A DNA stretch of 64,000 nt from Galaxea fascicularis (GCA_948470475.1 OX419344.1:15257276-15321275), one strand, 5' to 3'. Positions 12,601 through 25,177 are shown, counted from the stretch's first letter. A program made the numbers and translations. The notes: generated by a model from the sequence alone, not told the origin.

Positions 12601-14954
12601 TATACTAAGGCGACAAAACAGAAAGGTAAAAAGGAAGTTCCAAATTAAACTTAAACACTAATAAATTATTCGCAGTGAACTTGAATACTGTTTCCTGGAA
12701 TAAGGAAACAAAACTTAAGCCGCTTACCAACCTTATGTTGCTGGTTGCCATACACATGCCCTGATCTTCATAAATCATGATTCGTTCCCAGGAATACCCT
12801 TCAGGAAAGGTCTGCTTGAAATAGTCTTGTATATCCGCTGGATAATTGGTAAATGCCCTGTTGCCGTACTGGAACGCTGGTGTCAAGATATCATAAGCGA
12901 AAGGCAGAGGTGCGCCTTCAGTGACTTTCAGGTTTATAGTCTGTGTTCCCCTAAAACACAAATCAAAGGCTCTTTGAGCCAACTCATTCATGCATTAAAG
13001 TAAACAAACGTCAAGATGCGCCGTGAAAGGTACAAAGGGAACGAACCAAAACTGTCTGTTTTTAATGAGACTGAATACAGTACCATTTTGTATCACCTAA
13101 GTGGATTTTAGCAATTGTATTTGGTGGTTCTATTTGACAGTTGTATTAGGCAATTGTACTTGGCAGTTGTTCGAGCGACTGTAGAAACCTGATTGAATTG
13201 GGTCTGGGATGGTTTTCGGAGTTCTTCGAATTTCCAGACATCGGCAAATCGTTCAGAAACTGACTAAAACAGCCGCATTCCTTTGCTAAGAAAACACTGC
13301 TTCCTTCATAAATTCAGTGGCCTGACTGCGATTGCAAAAGAGTTTGCAAGTCACGAAATATTGAGACTTGACAAGTTGCTTGAAAACTTCTTATGCACGA
13401 AAACTTTTCTGTGACAATAAAGAATGAAACGACCAGTTATTGCAACGGATAGAAACGAAAGGAACAATTCAAAGGATACGATATTTAATGCGAATCAATG
13501 TTCTTCAGAATCCATCGTGGCAACAGGATAGTATACTAAGCTTCGTTTCTGACAAATTATAATGCAGTCTCGCTCGCTTGTCCAAAGCCCCACACCACAC
13601 ACCAAAGGGAAGTGTATAAATAAAAACCTAGATTTCCAGATTTGCCTCTGGACCGCAGAATCAGTCGGGTCTTTTGAAGCTCAGCTGACCCGTTTAACCT
13701 TTTAGCATCATGCATAGCGTCTTTCACTTAAGGATTAATAAATATGTATGATTTAACTTTGTGATCTATGATCGTACGCTTTCCATGATCAGTGTTCCGC
13801 TATTTACGTGTATAGATACGGAGGAAAAAATTTGCTAAGGAAAATGCCTCGTGCTTCATATGAAAGCTTTAATTCTTACATCATCAATAACAAAGAAGCA
13901 CATCAATGGTGAACAGCTAATTGGAAACCTTCACTTCTTTTTATGATCAATAACATTGTAAACTGTTCTTCTGGGCCCGGCCACTGAAGGTTGTGAAGAT
14001 TATTACGATTCGATGATAAAAATAAGCCTCCATCGAAACACAGAGTATTGTAACATTCACTCTCTATAATTTATGCGAAATACGCGTTCGCATAAATGAG
14101 TTAAAAATTAAAGGGAAACAAAAAGCGTAAGAAAACGGAATGTTCAGATAAAACGCAAAACTAACTTTTCTACTGGAAGTACTGACTAAACAGTTTTGAA
14201 AAGGCCCCTACTAAAGATGAATTCTCTTGGTGTGACAGCATTCGGTTGCTAGGATTGATAGTCCCAAATAACAATTAAATACTTGATTTCGACATTAAAA
14301 AAAGTTCGGTTCCTCCAAAAATTTAATACTACAGTAAGTCCACTGTCTGAGTTAACGGAGGGGTTGCAGATTTTGTCAATGTCTACTTTGACAAAACTGA
14401 GGTAACGCAGCGACTCTTAATGCGGCAGAATATCAAGCTAAGCAAAAAGAAAGTGCCTTAATAGACAAAATGACAAAGTCACTTCCAGGTCACGTAAGGG
14501 GTGTGTTCTCTGCATCAGTTTCTAGACAAGATAAATAAAAGTCTTACGAAGATTTTCTTGTTAGGTTGTCAGAGAGTTCCAAAAGACTTACGGTTTCAGA
14601 CGACTTCTCATTACTAAATCTCGTTCACTTGGAAAACGCAGAGAAAAGAAAAACGTCCAAAAAACTAACCATTGTTTTAAACATTGCGGCTTAAAACATT
14701 GAACACAACGATTCAATATTTTAAAACTTACTCGTAAGGCTTTCCTTTTCCTTCGCCTTCAATCACGAAACGGTGCCCGTTTACAGTGCCTCCCATACGC
14801 AGCTTGATCTGCATGTCTGGTTTAATCACACTCTACGGAATAAAATTGGGATGAATCTGAGATCACTTTGTTACTAATAAGGAGTAAGAAAAAGAGTAAA
14901 TTTATCAGCGAAAAACAAAATAATTAACACCCCGCCCTGTACAGCGCTTACCAT
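9678..14954 (-). CDS. GFP-like fluorescent protein/chromoprotein A, QYG chromophore, five exons
   Basis: Minus-strand gene with coding exons 14,952-14,954 (ATG only), 14,732-14,832, 12,732-12,950, 12,058-12,267 and 9,678-9,816. All junctions have GT donors and AG acceptors. Spliced, they give 672 bases, 223 residues plus stop, the usual family length. The family forms an 11-strand beta-barrel whose chromophore is made autocatalytically from an internal X-Tyr-Gly. Here it is Gln62-Tyr63-Gly64 in the FQYGNRAF context, as in coral green proteins. Arg91 (WERI), Ser142, Glu144, His193 and the [12 protein letters not shown] block are present. The catalytic glutamate expected at 211 is Ala ([10 protein letters not shown]). 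Introns are 119, 1,781, 464 and 2,241 bp; the last holds transposon debris. Emission colour cannot be read from sequence alone. The frame is intact and looks functional apart from the Glu211 change. Confidence 0.93.
10968..11040. repeat. Near-perfect hairpin in intron 4 of gene A
   Basis: Arms 10,968-10,999 and 11,008-11,040 are inverted copies containing TTCAAACGTCGAAC and GCCGAATC, with an 8-base loop. It looks like a small fold-back MITE. Confidence 0.7.
11062..11320 (+). repeat. Dispersed repeat, copy 1 (inverted partner at 18.3 kb)
   Basis: About 250 bp align with the reverse complement of 18,315-18,590. Shared blocks include AATTTGATCTGT.CGGA, TTAGCTGAAA and AAAATTTTAGG. Coding content was not seen. 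Confidence 0.6.
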
Positions 14955-15054
14955 GATGGCAGAAGTAAGATATCAACCTTACAGCTCTTGGTTGCTCTCG
15001 ATCCGCTCTCTTCCAAATCACCAGGGTGAATGGGACTTAGCTCTGAGAAGTGCT

Positions 15055-15102
15055 GTTATAAACCTTAATGCCACACCCAAAATTCAGTTAAACCAATGAA
15101 AG
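15055..15102 (-). promoter_or_regulatory. Core promoter of gene A: TATA-like box and inverted CCAAT
   Basis: On the minus strand TTTATAAC (15,055-15,062) lies about 100 bases before the gene A ATG. ATTGG (15,093-15,097) lies 35 bases further upstream, with GAATTTTGGGTGTG between. The same order and near-identical words occur before gene B, and the TATA part before relic C. The conserved leader starting at about 15,050 (CTCAGAGCTAAG, CCCATTCACC) supports transcription starting just downstream. The start point itself is not visible. Confidence 0.6.
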
Positions 15103-16185
15103 GGAGACCATGCCGTGAAACCTCTGACACGATGTCTGTCATGACTACTGCAAAAGATGCCAGTAAGGCATCAGTTTGCATGTAATAATCTCCATCTCAA
15201 ATTTATATTGAACTTTGTTGATTTTGTTTACCTTGAACTTCATTTTGTTGGCGGTAACCTTTCATGTCTCGGTTTACAAAAAGTTACCAAAAAAAAAAAA
15301 AAAGCACACAAAAAAGCACAACGACGTTAAGCCTTAGCTAAATGAAAAATGCCAATTTTTTAGAAACCGAGACAATATATTAGATTTTATTTACACGAAA
15401 ATGCATGATCGGCTTTTTTTTTTAATCAAGTGAAAAGCTAGGCTACTACAAACAGGTTTTGCTGTCAAACCAGTTCCGTCAAATTGCCACAACAGCTACT
15501 TTACTTTTAGACTACAAAAATTGTTTCTACTAAAGCAATTGCTTCTGTGGCTTTAAAAAGAGAGAGGAGAAAAAGAAGAGGTAACAGAAGCCATTACATG
15601 TGATATCAACACGTGCGTTGAACTGAAATGTTATATTTAACAGATGTAAACACTGCTAATTTTAGCATTTCACGTGGTTTAATAAATATCAGAATATAAT
15701 ATAACATAATATCGCAGTTAGACAGTTCGCTCTTGCTGAGTTTGCTATCGATCAGACCAACTTAAAAGATTTGAATATCAGCTAGAATTGGAAAAGAGAT
15801 AAATGCAGCTTTGTTCTGACATGAACTGTATTAACGTCGTGAATTGCAACTACAGTCGTGGTGATGAAATCTTGGAATTTGATAGCTACATAATTATTGC
15901 CAATGCCAAATAATATTCTTCATGACTCTCGTGTTTAAACTTGGGTACCCTGTAAGGTTTGTGGAGGTTTATCTTGAAAATATACTGGAAGGGGGTGTTG
16001 GAGGTGAAGTTCAGAGGTAGATCAAATGCTCCTGTGACTCCAGATTTTGTACCCTTTTACCTGTTTTTTCTCCAACTTCTATTGTGCAAATTCTATTTTC
16101 TGTCATTTTTAATTTCGAGTGTTTGCTCTGTGATCGCTCTCCAGCTTTCTGGATTCTTTTCATAGCTAAAATGTTGTTGGCTTGT
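15103..16185. other. Intergenic, nothing recognised
   Basis: AT-rich sequence with A and T runs and no frame or repeat family that I recognise. Confidence 0.4.
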
Positions 16186-16400
16186 GTAATAACAGTCGCC
16201 TGTCTTGAACATGATAGGGGCATTAATTACAATAACTGTCGTGTTGAATTGTATAATACCTGTCGTCATCGGGGCATGAATTGTAATAACAGTCGTGTTG
16301 AATTCATATGGCGAGCACGAACTGTAATGAAAGTCGTGTTAAATTGCAATACCGGTCATGATCGGGGCAGGAATGGCAAAAACAGGCGTCTTAGTTTATA
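16186..16400 (+). repeat. Degenerate minisatellite, ~35-45 bp period
   Basis: Repeated words of the form AATTGTAATAACAGTCGTGTTGAATT recur four to five times with drift, mixed with ATGATCGGGGCA-like pieces. Confidence 0.55.
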
Positions 16401-17357
16401 ATACCTGTTGCGAATTGTAAAAGGAGGGTCCTCAATAGGTTTTTCGGGATCCGGGACTTGGGGGAAACGGAGGAGGGAGGCTCGTGATTGTAGCTGTGGA
16501 CGGGACACGAGAGTTCGGAATCTTGCAAAGCTGGATTTAGGAAATATTGTTTATAGAACGGATATCTGGGAAGTCCGGTGATAAATAAAAAGTCGAATAA
16601 AAAGTCGGAAATACCCAACCAAAATGGTTATATCTTATTGTACAAACTATTTGTGGTTTGCACCGCTATATTGTCGGACCGGACCCTATCACGCAAGAAA
16701 CGAAGAGGCGAAACAGAAGAAGGCGTCGTCCTCAGGGTACGAGTCGCCAAGCAGTAACTAGTGAAGATTCCGAAGAAGAGTCATTTGCAATAATGAGACC
16801 GACGATGATCTTATGGCGAAATTCCATCATTAGATGACGAGGCTAATTTTCGCCTTGGAACGGTTTACCGGTTCGGGAGCTCTATTTGATTCAACGGCAC
16901 AAAATTATTTCATTACTGTAACTACTTGGGAAAGTTCTTTGATGGCAGCAAATGTCTAATTAATTTTAATAATCGTTTGAGCCAAAACAGAGCGAAACAG
17001 TAGTAGTTAGTTGCTTATACGGAATCTGGATCTCCTGAAAAAGCTACGTTTAAATGAAGGACAGATTCAATTGAATGTCAGAGAACACTGCAGGCCCCCT
17101 GAGTCACCCATGGTAGAAGAAACAGGCAAACGAGTTAAAATGAACTATACCGAGGGAACTTCACTGACGAAATGACCAAACAATGGCTTTGTCAAACCAC
17201 AACCGCCTTGCATACCAATATTCTACACCCTAACTAATGAGCAAAAACAATACTCTGCATGTGCGTTTTACATTTCGGTACATTTACCGTCCTCTGCAAA
17301 ACAACAATGTGAAATGACCAAATTTTAGGATCTCGAGAATGCGAGCATATGAAGGCA
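16401..17357. other. Intergenic; possible short coding relic at about 16,694-16,840
   Basis: One plus-strand stretch would encode an Arg-rich run followed by an acidic SEDSEEE run, then a stop. It has no start and no recognisable family. Nothing else is seen. Confidence 0.3.
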
Positions 17358-17393
<36 letters not shown>

Positions 17394-17632
17394 TTAATTA
17401 ACGTTTCAAATCGTTCTAGCTGAACACGAGTGCTCTACTACTTGGGGAGACTGTAAATCAAATGTCAATCAAATTGAGGAGAGGGGAAAACCGGAGTACC
17501 CGGAGAGAAACCTCTCGGAGCAGAGTAGAAAACCAACAAACTCAGCCCACTTATGACGCCGAGTCCGGGAATCGAACCCGGGACACATTGATGGAAGGCG
17601 AGCGCTCTCACCACTGCGCCAACCCTACTTCC
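17358..17632 (-). mobile_element. tRNA-derived SINE with (ATT)n tail
   Basis: On the minus strand the element starts near 17,632 with a tRNA-like head. The A box TGGCGCAGTGG is at 17,611-17,621 and the B box GGTTCGATTCCC at 17,568-17,579. A body containing GCTGAGTTTGTTGGTT and CTCTGCTCCGAGAGG follows, and it ends in an (ATT) run at 17,358-17,393. A second, older copy of the same family lies on the plus strand at 39.4 kb. RNA polymerase III drives such elements and they move with LINE enzymes. Confidence 0.85.
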
Positions 17633-18314
17633 TGCATATTTCTTTCTTTTTCCTTACTTTGATGTCGCTCATACTAATTTAGTTCCTGGAGAGTTCACCA
17701 CTGAGCATTTCCAAGTTAAACAATTGCAATGATTGCGAAAGAGTTACAAAAACGAGAAATTATATTTTTAAATGACGTTCTCGTTGCCGTTGCCGTCCTC
17801 GTTTCTTAAAGTGCTCTTTTTTCGTGGCGGAAATTGAAACACAATTCCTAGACAAAAGCGCCAACAAACCGCTCGTTTGGAAACGTTAGATCCACGGCAT
17901 GGTCTCCCTCAGTGGCACGCCAACAGGGATGTCGTCGTCGACCAGTTCATTGAACAAGCAAATAAACACCACCCAACTATCAAATTTACGACTGAAATAT
18001 TTTGTACAGAAACTACTTTCTGAGACACAACTATCTACAAGGGTGAAAGATTCAACAAAGAACGAGTTCTCGGCATGAGATCCCAACGCTATAGAGACAT
18101 TCCAGTACACGTTCTTCACAGCCTGTCAGTCCCACCCAGCGGCAGGTTTCGGTAGATATCTGGTTGGTGGAGGGTAGTTCGCTTTGAGGTTTTTGGCGTC
18201 GATCAAAGAGTGCACTCCGATTTTTGTAACTGAAACGTGACCTAAAAGATTCACAATGGGGAAATAATAGACCATGACGTTTTTGAAAGGGTCGCGTTTG
18301 CTGTTTTTGACAGT
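17633..18314. other. Intergenic, nothing recognised
   Basis: Short frames on the minus strand (17,886-18,317) have no family features. Confidence 0.35.
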
Positions 18315-18590
18315 CAAAAACGTCAGCTAGTATTTTCGGAAAGCAAACAGTTCTCTAGAAAGTTCGTGGAAAGTTCACTTTAGCTGGCAATTTCTCAAAG
18401 GAAGATTTTTTCCTAAAATTTTTGGGGCAATTAAAATTTCAGCTAAGGAATCCGTACAGATCAAATTCGTCTAGCTTATGGAAACATTTTAAACAGGCTT
18501 CAAGCATCGTAAGGTACTTAAGAATGCCTTTTTACAGCGTTGGTTGATTTGACTCGTTGGGTGTCCCTGTTTGTTAAAGGTGAAGCACTT
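18315..18590 (-). repeat. Dispersed repeat, copy 2 (inverted relative to 11.1 kb)
   Basis: Reverse complement of the repeat at 11,062-11,320. About two thirds of positions appear to match by eye, with several indels. Confidence 0.6.
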
Positions 18591-21239
18591 AAACTCCTCA
18601 GGACAAACTTTACGATGAAATCCTTTGAAGAAAACATTGACAAATTTAAAACACACCTTATGGAGAGAAGTTAATTACCCGAGAAATTTTATTTCCAACA
18701 CACTCTGCTGAAGTGAAATTTGAAGGAAGGAAACACGCTCTCCTCTAACATAACAATACAAAGAAATGACTGATCTGGCCTTCGTAACACAATACCACCC
18801 AGCAGGTTCCAAACCTAAAAGAAATCCTAATGAGCAAGAGTTACTTAACAGCAACAACCATTTCTAAACGAAATTTTCAAGGAGCCGCCCCATAATATCA
18901 TACAGAAAAGGGTGTTCACTCTAAAACATACTCGTGAGAGCAAAATTATAACAGAGGCGAGAAAACCAGAACACGTACTTTGGAGCCGTGCAGGCCTGTC
19001 CGCCCCAATTAACACTTTCCATTACATGAGTGACCCGGCACGTACGGCTTTCACTGTAAGTACCAAGGAGAGCTCCATACAATTCCTTGTAATATATATG
19101 ACCCAGACTGGACGCTATGGGGGTTGTCGAGTGTGATCCCCACGAGGTATTGCGCTTGACACTCTTCTGTCAGGCACGTGTCACAATATGAAATAAAGAG
19201 CAGGCTTGCTCGGGGTTACATGTGTCATCAACTTCTTTAAAACGAGTAATTAGTTTCCTGAACAATGAAAGGCCTTTGTATTATATTTCCGATGAACACA
19301 TGTACGATTACATAAGAGTCCCGCAAAGTGATCTAACAATGCCTGTTTCGGGAGAAAAGCAAAATTAGTTTGGGAGTCTGGAGATTTTGCCGAGAATCGG
19401 GAGACTTATGAATGTTTTGGTGGAACGAGAAACAATTCCGGGATATTGCAGTAAAAACTCGGGGCGATGGACACTCAAAAACACAACATCATAAGGACTT
19501 GCGTAATCAGTTTCGGGAAGACTTTGAGTTAGACATCATCCTGCTAAAACAGCGTTTGTTAGAGTTGTGATCCCCGGTCTGAGTCGTCAGTGGACGCATA
19601 ACTTAAGATTAACGTAAACTTCATTACTAGAAATGCAGACTAAGTGCTTCTCGCAGCACCTGTTTTAGAGTTGAACTTTGGTCCACACCAATGTACTTAG
19701 GACACTTCTTTGACACTTCTTTTTGTTTATTTGTTTTTCTTTTGCGGGAGGGGGGAAATTTTCAAGTGCCGCAATTTTTAATCAGATCTTGCCACACCCC
19801 ACAATCTGAATGCTTTACTATCAATATTAAACAAAAATATCAATGGTTTATTGTTTCATTTATAAGATGTTTATACACGATTGTTTTACTGTTATTCCTG
19901 AATTTTCGATACACTTTTTATTACATGACAGTTGTCTTTTCATACAATAAATGACTATGGGTTTTACATGAATGAAGAAAAAGGAAGGAAAACTGAGGAT
20001 AATCTTCAGATCCCAAAAGTAAGGCATTCTTGCTGTTCATAAGTTTTGCCTTTTTTACACACTAGTCTCTCCTGCGCTTTGAGTTTGCCCTTCATGTACA
20101 TTTAATATTAAACGGACACAGACTTGCTTTTATAACAGCTTTTCGCAAAACATAAATAACCAAAAACCATAGCAGAAGATTAAGCGTCCCTAAGAAAGCG
20201 TTACAGTTCAGTATGTGAGCATATCCGTGTCCACTTTCTTCATTTATACATCTTTCCTGTGATGATGTTGAGGCCTTAAAAAAATCGGTATGTGCTTGCC
20301 TTAAACGGCAAACGAATCAAGCGGGATGCCTGTTTATAGCACATGGTTTTATCACTTTTAGCATGTTCATCCATAAGCTTTTCTTCTGCAAGGGTTTTTT
20401 GCAACCAGAATCCACGATGAGGTTGCTGTGCCCAAAAGGTATCAGTCTGGAACAGACTGTACGGAATATGTCCGTTTTCCTAATTGTAAAGAAACGGGAT
20501 TCCAGCAGGACTAACAATAGTGCCGTATAGTGGCAGCCAAGGTGCCCTTCAGGCTGGTACAGTTTGTCAGCTCGATAGCGCAATTCACTCTGCAGGGATT
20601 TTCTTCTTCACTTCTTCTTGCATGAATTTTTTTTTGATCCCTTCTCCCCCCCCCCCCGCCCACCCCCCGATCACTTTTCAAATGGTCCGTCGCAAAGCAC
20701 CAAAACAAACGGCTTTGCTCTTCTTTTGTTGACAGTTGATAGCGCTAACGTCTAGCTCGTTGAGAAACTCTCTCAGTTGATTTTCATACTCACAGTGTTC
20801 CCCTGACCTTTTTTGGCGAAGAATAACGGATATCAGGCCAAAGGAATGACAGACGATCAGTTGAATCTGAGTGATTCGATGCCAGAGGGCTTGTTGACAA
20901 ATTGAGGGCCGTCTTCCAAGCGGACGTTGTTGCTTTCAACGCTTTTAAAATCATCCGGAAAACTGCACACGACAGGCGATTGCTTAAAATATCTCGTCGG
21001 TGTCATCCCACAATCTTTTGAATTGAGAACATACCAAGATTTCTGCCTCAAACAACGGCTATTGACCCGAGTGAAGGGGAAATGCTCTCTCCTTGGCGTC
21101 ATACGTGTTTGATAAGCATCACGAGAAAGGTGCAATTATTGTTCTTAGAATAAAGAACTCATGTATGGCAATCTTCTATTTTAGAGTCTTTTTGAAAACA
21201 CTGAGGGCATATCTGAAAGTTTAGAAATCTATAGCTAAA
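18591..21239. other. Intergenic, nothing recognised
   Basis: Contains a C-rich run (about 20,645-20,668) but no convincing gene on either strand. Confidence 0.35.
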
Positions 21240-21700
21240 AGGTTCAAGAACCTCTATAATCAATATGAGATGTAGAATGCTAGAACAAACACATTACTGG
21301 TAATCTAAAGAGGGTTCTAAAATCGCTTAAATCTCTAACGTTCTAGAATATCAAGGAATCGTTTTGGAGGTTCTAAAATCTCTAAAAGTTCTAAAGTTCT
21401 AGAAAATCCGTGGTCCATGTTGTGAGTCTAAAAGTTCTAAAGTTATAGAATATGTAAGGTCCTTTTGGGGGTTCTAAAATCTCTAAAATCGCTAAAGTTT
21501 TCGTAATATCAAACGACTCCTTTGGGGGTTCTAAAATCTCTCAAATCTCTAAAGTTTTTTTTTATATATCAAACGACTCCTTTGGGGGTTCTAAAATCTC
21601 TAAAATCTCTAAAATCTCTAAGGTCCTAGAATTTCAAACGATCCCTTCGCGGGTTCTAAAATCTTTAAAAGTTTTAAAATTCTAAACTTCTAATGCCCCA
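21240..21700 (+). repeat. Minisatellite rich in TTCTAAAATCTCTAAA
   Basis: A unit of roughly 60 bases (GGGGGTTCTAAAATCTCTAA, then AGTTCTAGAATATCAAACGA and CTCCTTT) recurs about five to seven times with point changes. The inner CTCTAAAAT 9-mer is itself repeated. Non-coding. Confidence 0.8.
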
Positions 21701-22187
21701 AATGTTTTGTAGTCGGGTATAATATGCAACTTCGTGATGTGGATTATTGGGACTCCCTCTGAACATAATTCATCAAAGTATAGTGCGGGATTGCAAAAGG
21801 AAGTCGAATTTCATCATACACCGCAACGAAAGATAAATAGATCGAAGCACTCACAATCCAAGCGTTTATTGAAATTGTAATCAAGAGAGGCCACAAAATT
21901 TTTGTGTGATATTCATCCTCATAATTTTTGTGAAGTATAATATTAGTTGCTGGAAAGTGAATTACACACTTAATGCTGATGACAAACAAAATATTAACTT
22001 CAATGTTGCCATTCGTCATATTGCTAGGAAAGAAACCACACACTAAATTTAGACGTAAAACAAAACTAGAGAAGTCCAAGTTTTTCATTACGCAGAGAAA
22101 GACGCATTTAAACCAGCTGTTATTGTTTCTCCAATTATATTTTGTTGCGATCATAATGCGATCACTCATGTCTATGTGTGTTTAAAT
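21701..22187. other. Intergenic, nothing recognised
   Basis: A 141-codon minus frame (21,744-22,169) is rich in hydrophobic residues but matches no family I know. It is not supported as a gene. Confidence 0.3.
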
Positions 22188-23322
22188 CATGGCCAGAAAT
22201 TCCGGACAACGCAACGGCGCACGCGCGGGTTAACTTGGCAATATGGCCGCCAAACTCTCAAAGGAAATGTATGGCAGAAATAAAACAAAATAAAATACAT
22301 CAAGTTCTGGCTTACCGGGAACAAGTGCCGCAATCCGGTCAAAATCTTGAAAGTTTCCTCGGCTATTCTGAGTAAGTTGCTTTCACCGACAAATGTTACT
22401 CGCCCTGCTTTTTATCGATGTTTATTTTCGAAGCTTGGCTCATACAACGCTCTGTATTTCAGAAGCTTGAAATCCAGTTTTTGCAGCCGAACCAGATTTT
22501 GATGCGCCGTAGCGGACAACATAATCGGGGTAGACCAAGTGCCGCAATCGCTTGACGAAAAGCACCGTATGAGGTACTATTTGACGAATTTTCACCTTCG
22601 ATGCTGATTTCTTCGCCCCGCTAATTGCCTTCAAAAACAGTTCAGAACAGCACAAATCAGTTCCACGAGAGGCACAAATATCGAATGTCACGCAAGCGTC
22701 TTGTTTGTGTTTATCCGAGAACCATGTGCTGTATTCTTGGGCGACAAACTTGCATTTTGTAGCAAACTCCGCCATGTTTGGTATCAAAATTTTCAGTGAA
22801 AAACAAGCTTTCTAATGCTGTAGAGAACGATGGGAAAAAATTTGAATGGACGATACTTTTGGCCAGCAAACATTCCTATGGATGGGGGAAATGTCACTAG
22901 AATTTATTACACTAAATAGACCTGATTGATCGGTTTTGTTTTGGTTAAAAAATGTTGGAAAACTTTGATTTCATTGAAATTGAGAGGTAAATAAGTATGC
23001 TATTTTGTCAACTATGATCATATTTTGAAATATATTCGCCAACAAAGAGTTTCTTCGGAAGATATTTTGACCGTACACATCGGATTCGATTCTCTGTGAA
23101 GTTCATACGAGCTTACTACAACAGATAGGCTGCAGCTACATCGAATTGCTCAATATCTTATGAGGCACGAAGTATTGTGTAAAACTAAACCACTGAAGAA
23201 AAAGAATTTAGCTGTGCGTAATCCACTGGCAAGGAGCCGCCATCCTGTTTACATTTTTCTACTGTTGAGGACGAAACCGCGTGCCACTGCGTGGGCTCAT
23301 ATGTCCGGAATTTCTGGCCATG
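22188..23322. mobile_element. TIR element with CATGGCCAGAAATTCCGGAC ends
   Basis: The first 20-21 bases (22,188 onward) are repeated inverted at 23,302-23,322. No clear target duplication is seen. A 115-codon minus-strand frame at 22,440-22,787 is the only sizeable ORF; I do not recognise it and it is not obviously a transposase. The stretch between is otherwise unremarkable. Confidence 0.6.
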
Positions 23323-23757
23323 ACCTCGAAATACCTCTTTTCAAAATATCGACACTGTGACATAGCCCAGGAACATAATAGAATTGAAGTGTTGACGGGT
23401 TAAGTTAATCACTCTGTGACATATTTCACATCCGCAAAAGCCGAAGGCAGCAGGAACCCATGTCCATCTCATTGACACAAGGAAGCCAGTATTCAGAAAA
23501 TGTGACGCTTTAGGGCTTACCATTAATACACACATCGGTGTCAAATTTAATATTTTGTTCTGTTGTGTTGGAGTACTTAACAGACCCCTTTCGATCGACA
23601 GCAATAAACTAATCTTTTCTAAGTATTCGGTACGCTTTATGGTTCAGACTAAAGGAACATATAGTTGGCAAATATCAATTTTTTTTGGTCAGTGTGGAGC
23701 ACTTTAACTCGGCACCAGGAAAATACTATTATGACAATGGAAAGCTTTATGGTTTAG
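23323..23757. other. Intergenic, nothing recognised
   Basis: An 87-codon minus frame (23,341-23,604) shows no recognisable domain. Confidence 0.3.
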
Positions 23758-23950
23758 AAATTCCCCACTTTAGAGACTCCACCTTTTAGAGATTCCCTAT
23801 TTCAGAGATTTCCCCTTTTAGAGATTCACCATTTTAGAGATTCACTGTTTTATAGATTCTCTGTTTTAGAGATATTCCCCGGTCCCCGTTCCCAGTTCTC
23901 CATTCCTCATTCTCCATTCCTTCATTCCCCGTTCTCTATTTTAGAGATAA
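23758..23950 (+). repeat. Minisatellite rich in TTTTAGAGATTC
   Basis: About nine drifting copies of a 17-18 base unit of the form CCCTTTTAGAGATTCAC, followed by a CATTCCCC-rich stretch. Confidence 0.8.
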
Positions 23951-24789
23951 CCAAATTGGTTTTGTTCTGCACAGAGCTGGTGATTATTAGTTTCTTTACT
24001 GACTAGCCTACAGCAAACAATGAATTCATCCTTGATATTGGAATAATGTTATTAATTAACACTGAATAGACTACTTCTGAAATGTCCGTTGACCTTGGTC
24101 CACGATTAAAAGTAAATTCAAAATTTATCCGCCGAGGTTCTCTTTTTCTCCTAGGAAAATGTTTTCTTAATATACCTCGATTTTCAAACGCTCCCGACAC
24201 ATGTAAGTGAAGTATCAAGTGTGCTGGCGTTATTCCCAATTTGACAGAAAAGGTTTCTTAAAAGATTATTTATGCTTCGCCACCCCGGACAAGATATTTT
24301 AACAGTGCACTTAATAAAGTTTAGTCCTTACAGAGGTTTTCTCGCCATTTAAGTGACCTGCAAGGGCAGACGAAACAACCAAGAAACAATTATTAAACAA
24401 ACTTTCCTTAGATCTGTTATCAGGGAAAAATACCACCTGATCATGATCCACACGAGGTGACACTGGAATTGCCAATGAATAAAAAAAAAGTTCTTCCAGC
24501 AGGAACTCGATGCGTTTTACCTTGGCATGTCTTCAACAGTGACCCGTGGAAGATTCCATTCAAAAATAGGTTTAGGAGACAAATGTTCTACAGACTGCTA
24601 GACTCACAAGATGTCAATAGGTGGCATATTGGTAATGAGTGGAAGGTACAATATAAGTTACATTAAAAAAAATCAAGCGTAGTTGATACCACTAGTTCAC
24701 CTTTGTTCTGCTATATTTGGATAATAAAATGAAAATCAAGATGACGCTGAAGACAATTAGACGTAGAGAAAACAAATTAAGGGTGCTTT

Positions 24790-24998
24790 CATTGGGAAAT
24801 CTGCATTTAGATCTTAAAATCCAGATCTTCGGATTTCCAATCGAACGCGAGATGTGAAAACGGATTTGCCGCGGATTTTGTCAATTGAAATCCTTCCGCG
24901 ACATGGTTGTCAATAGACGAAATCCACGGCGAAATTCAAAATTGTGTTTGATTGGAAATCCAAAAGATGTAGATTTTAAGATTTAAATCGTAGTTCTG
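24790..24998. repeat. Imperfect palindrome (MITE-like) ~200 bp upstream of the gene B TATA box
   Basis: ATCTTAAAATC and CGGATTTCCAATCGAA on the left mirror TTTGATTGGAAATCC and GATTTTAAGATTTAAAT on the right. Inner GATTTGCCGCGGATTTTGTC and its partner GACGAAATCCACGGCGAAAT also mirror. Ends and target duplication are not clear. Confidence 0.6.
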
Positions 24999-25177
24999 AG
25001 TAAAATCAATTGTGGAATTTTTTTTTCCGGTCTTACCACCTTGAAAACCTGGTATGAGCATTCGATACGAGACTATTCAGTTTCGTTAACAAAACTTTAT
25101 TGTTTAGGAAGGGTGACAACTCTAGCAAACACATAGATATTATGTCAGCTTTTTTTACAAACGCTTTCTGACTTGTG

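Noticed and set aside
21744..22169. 141-codon minus frame
   Set aside because: AT-rich, hydrophobic by composition, no recognised motif, and no paralog in the window.
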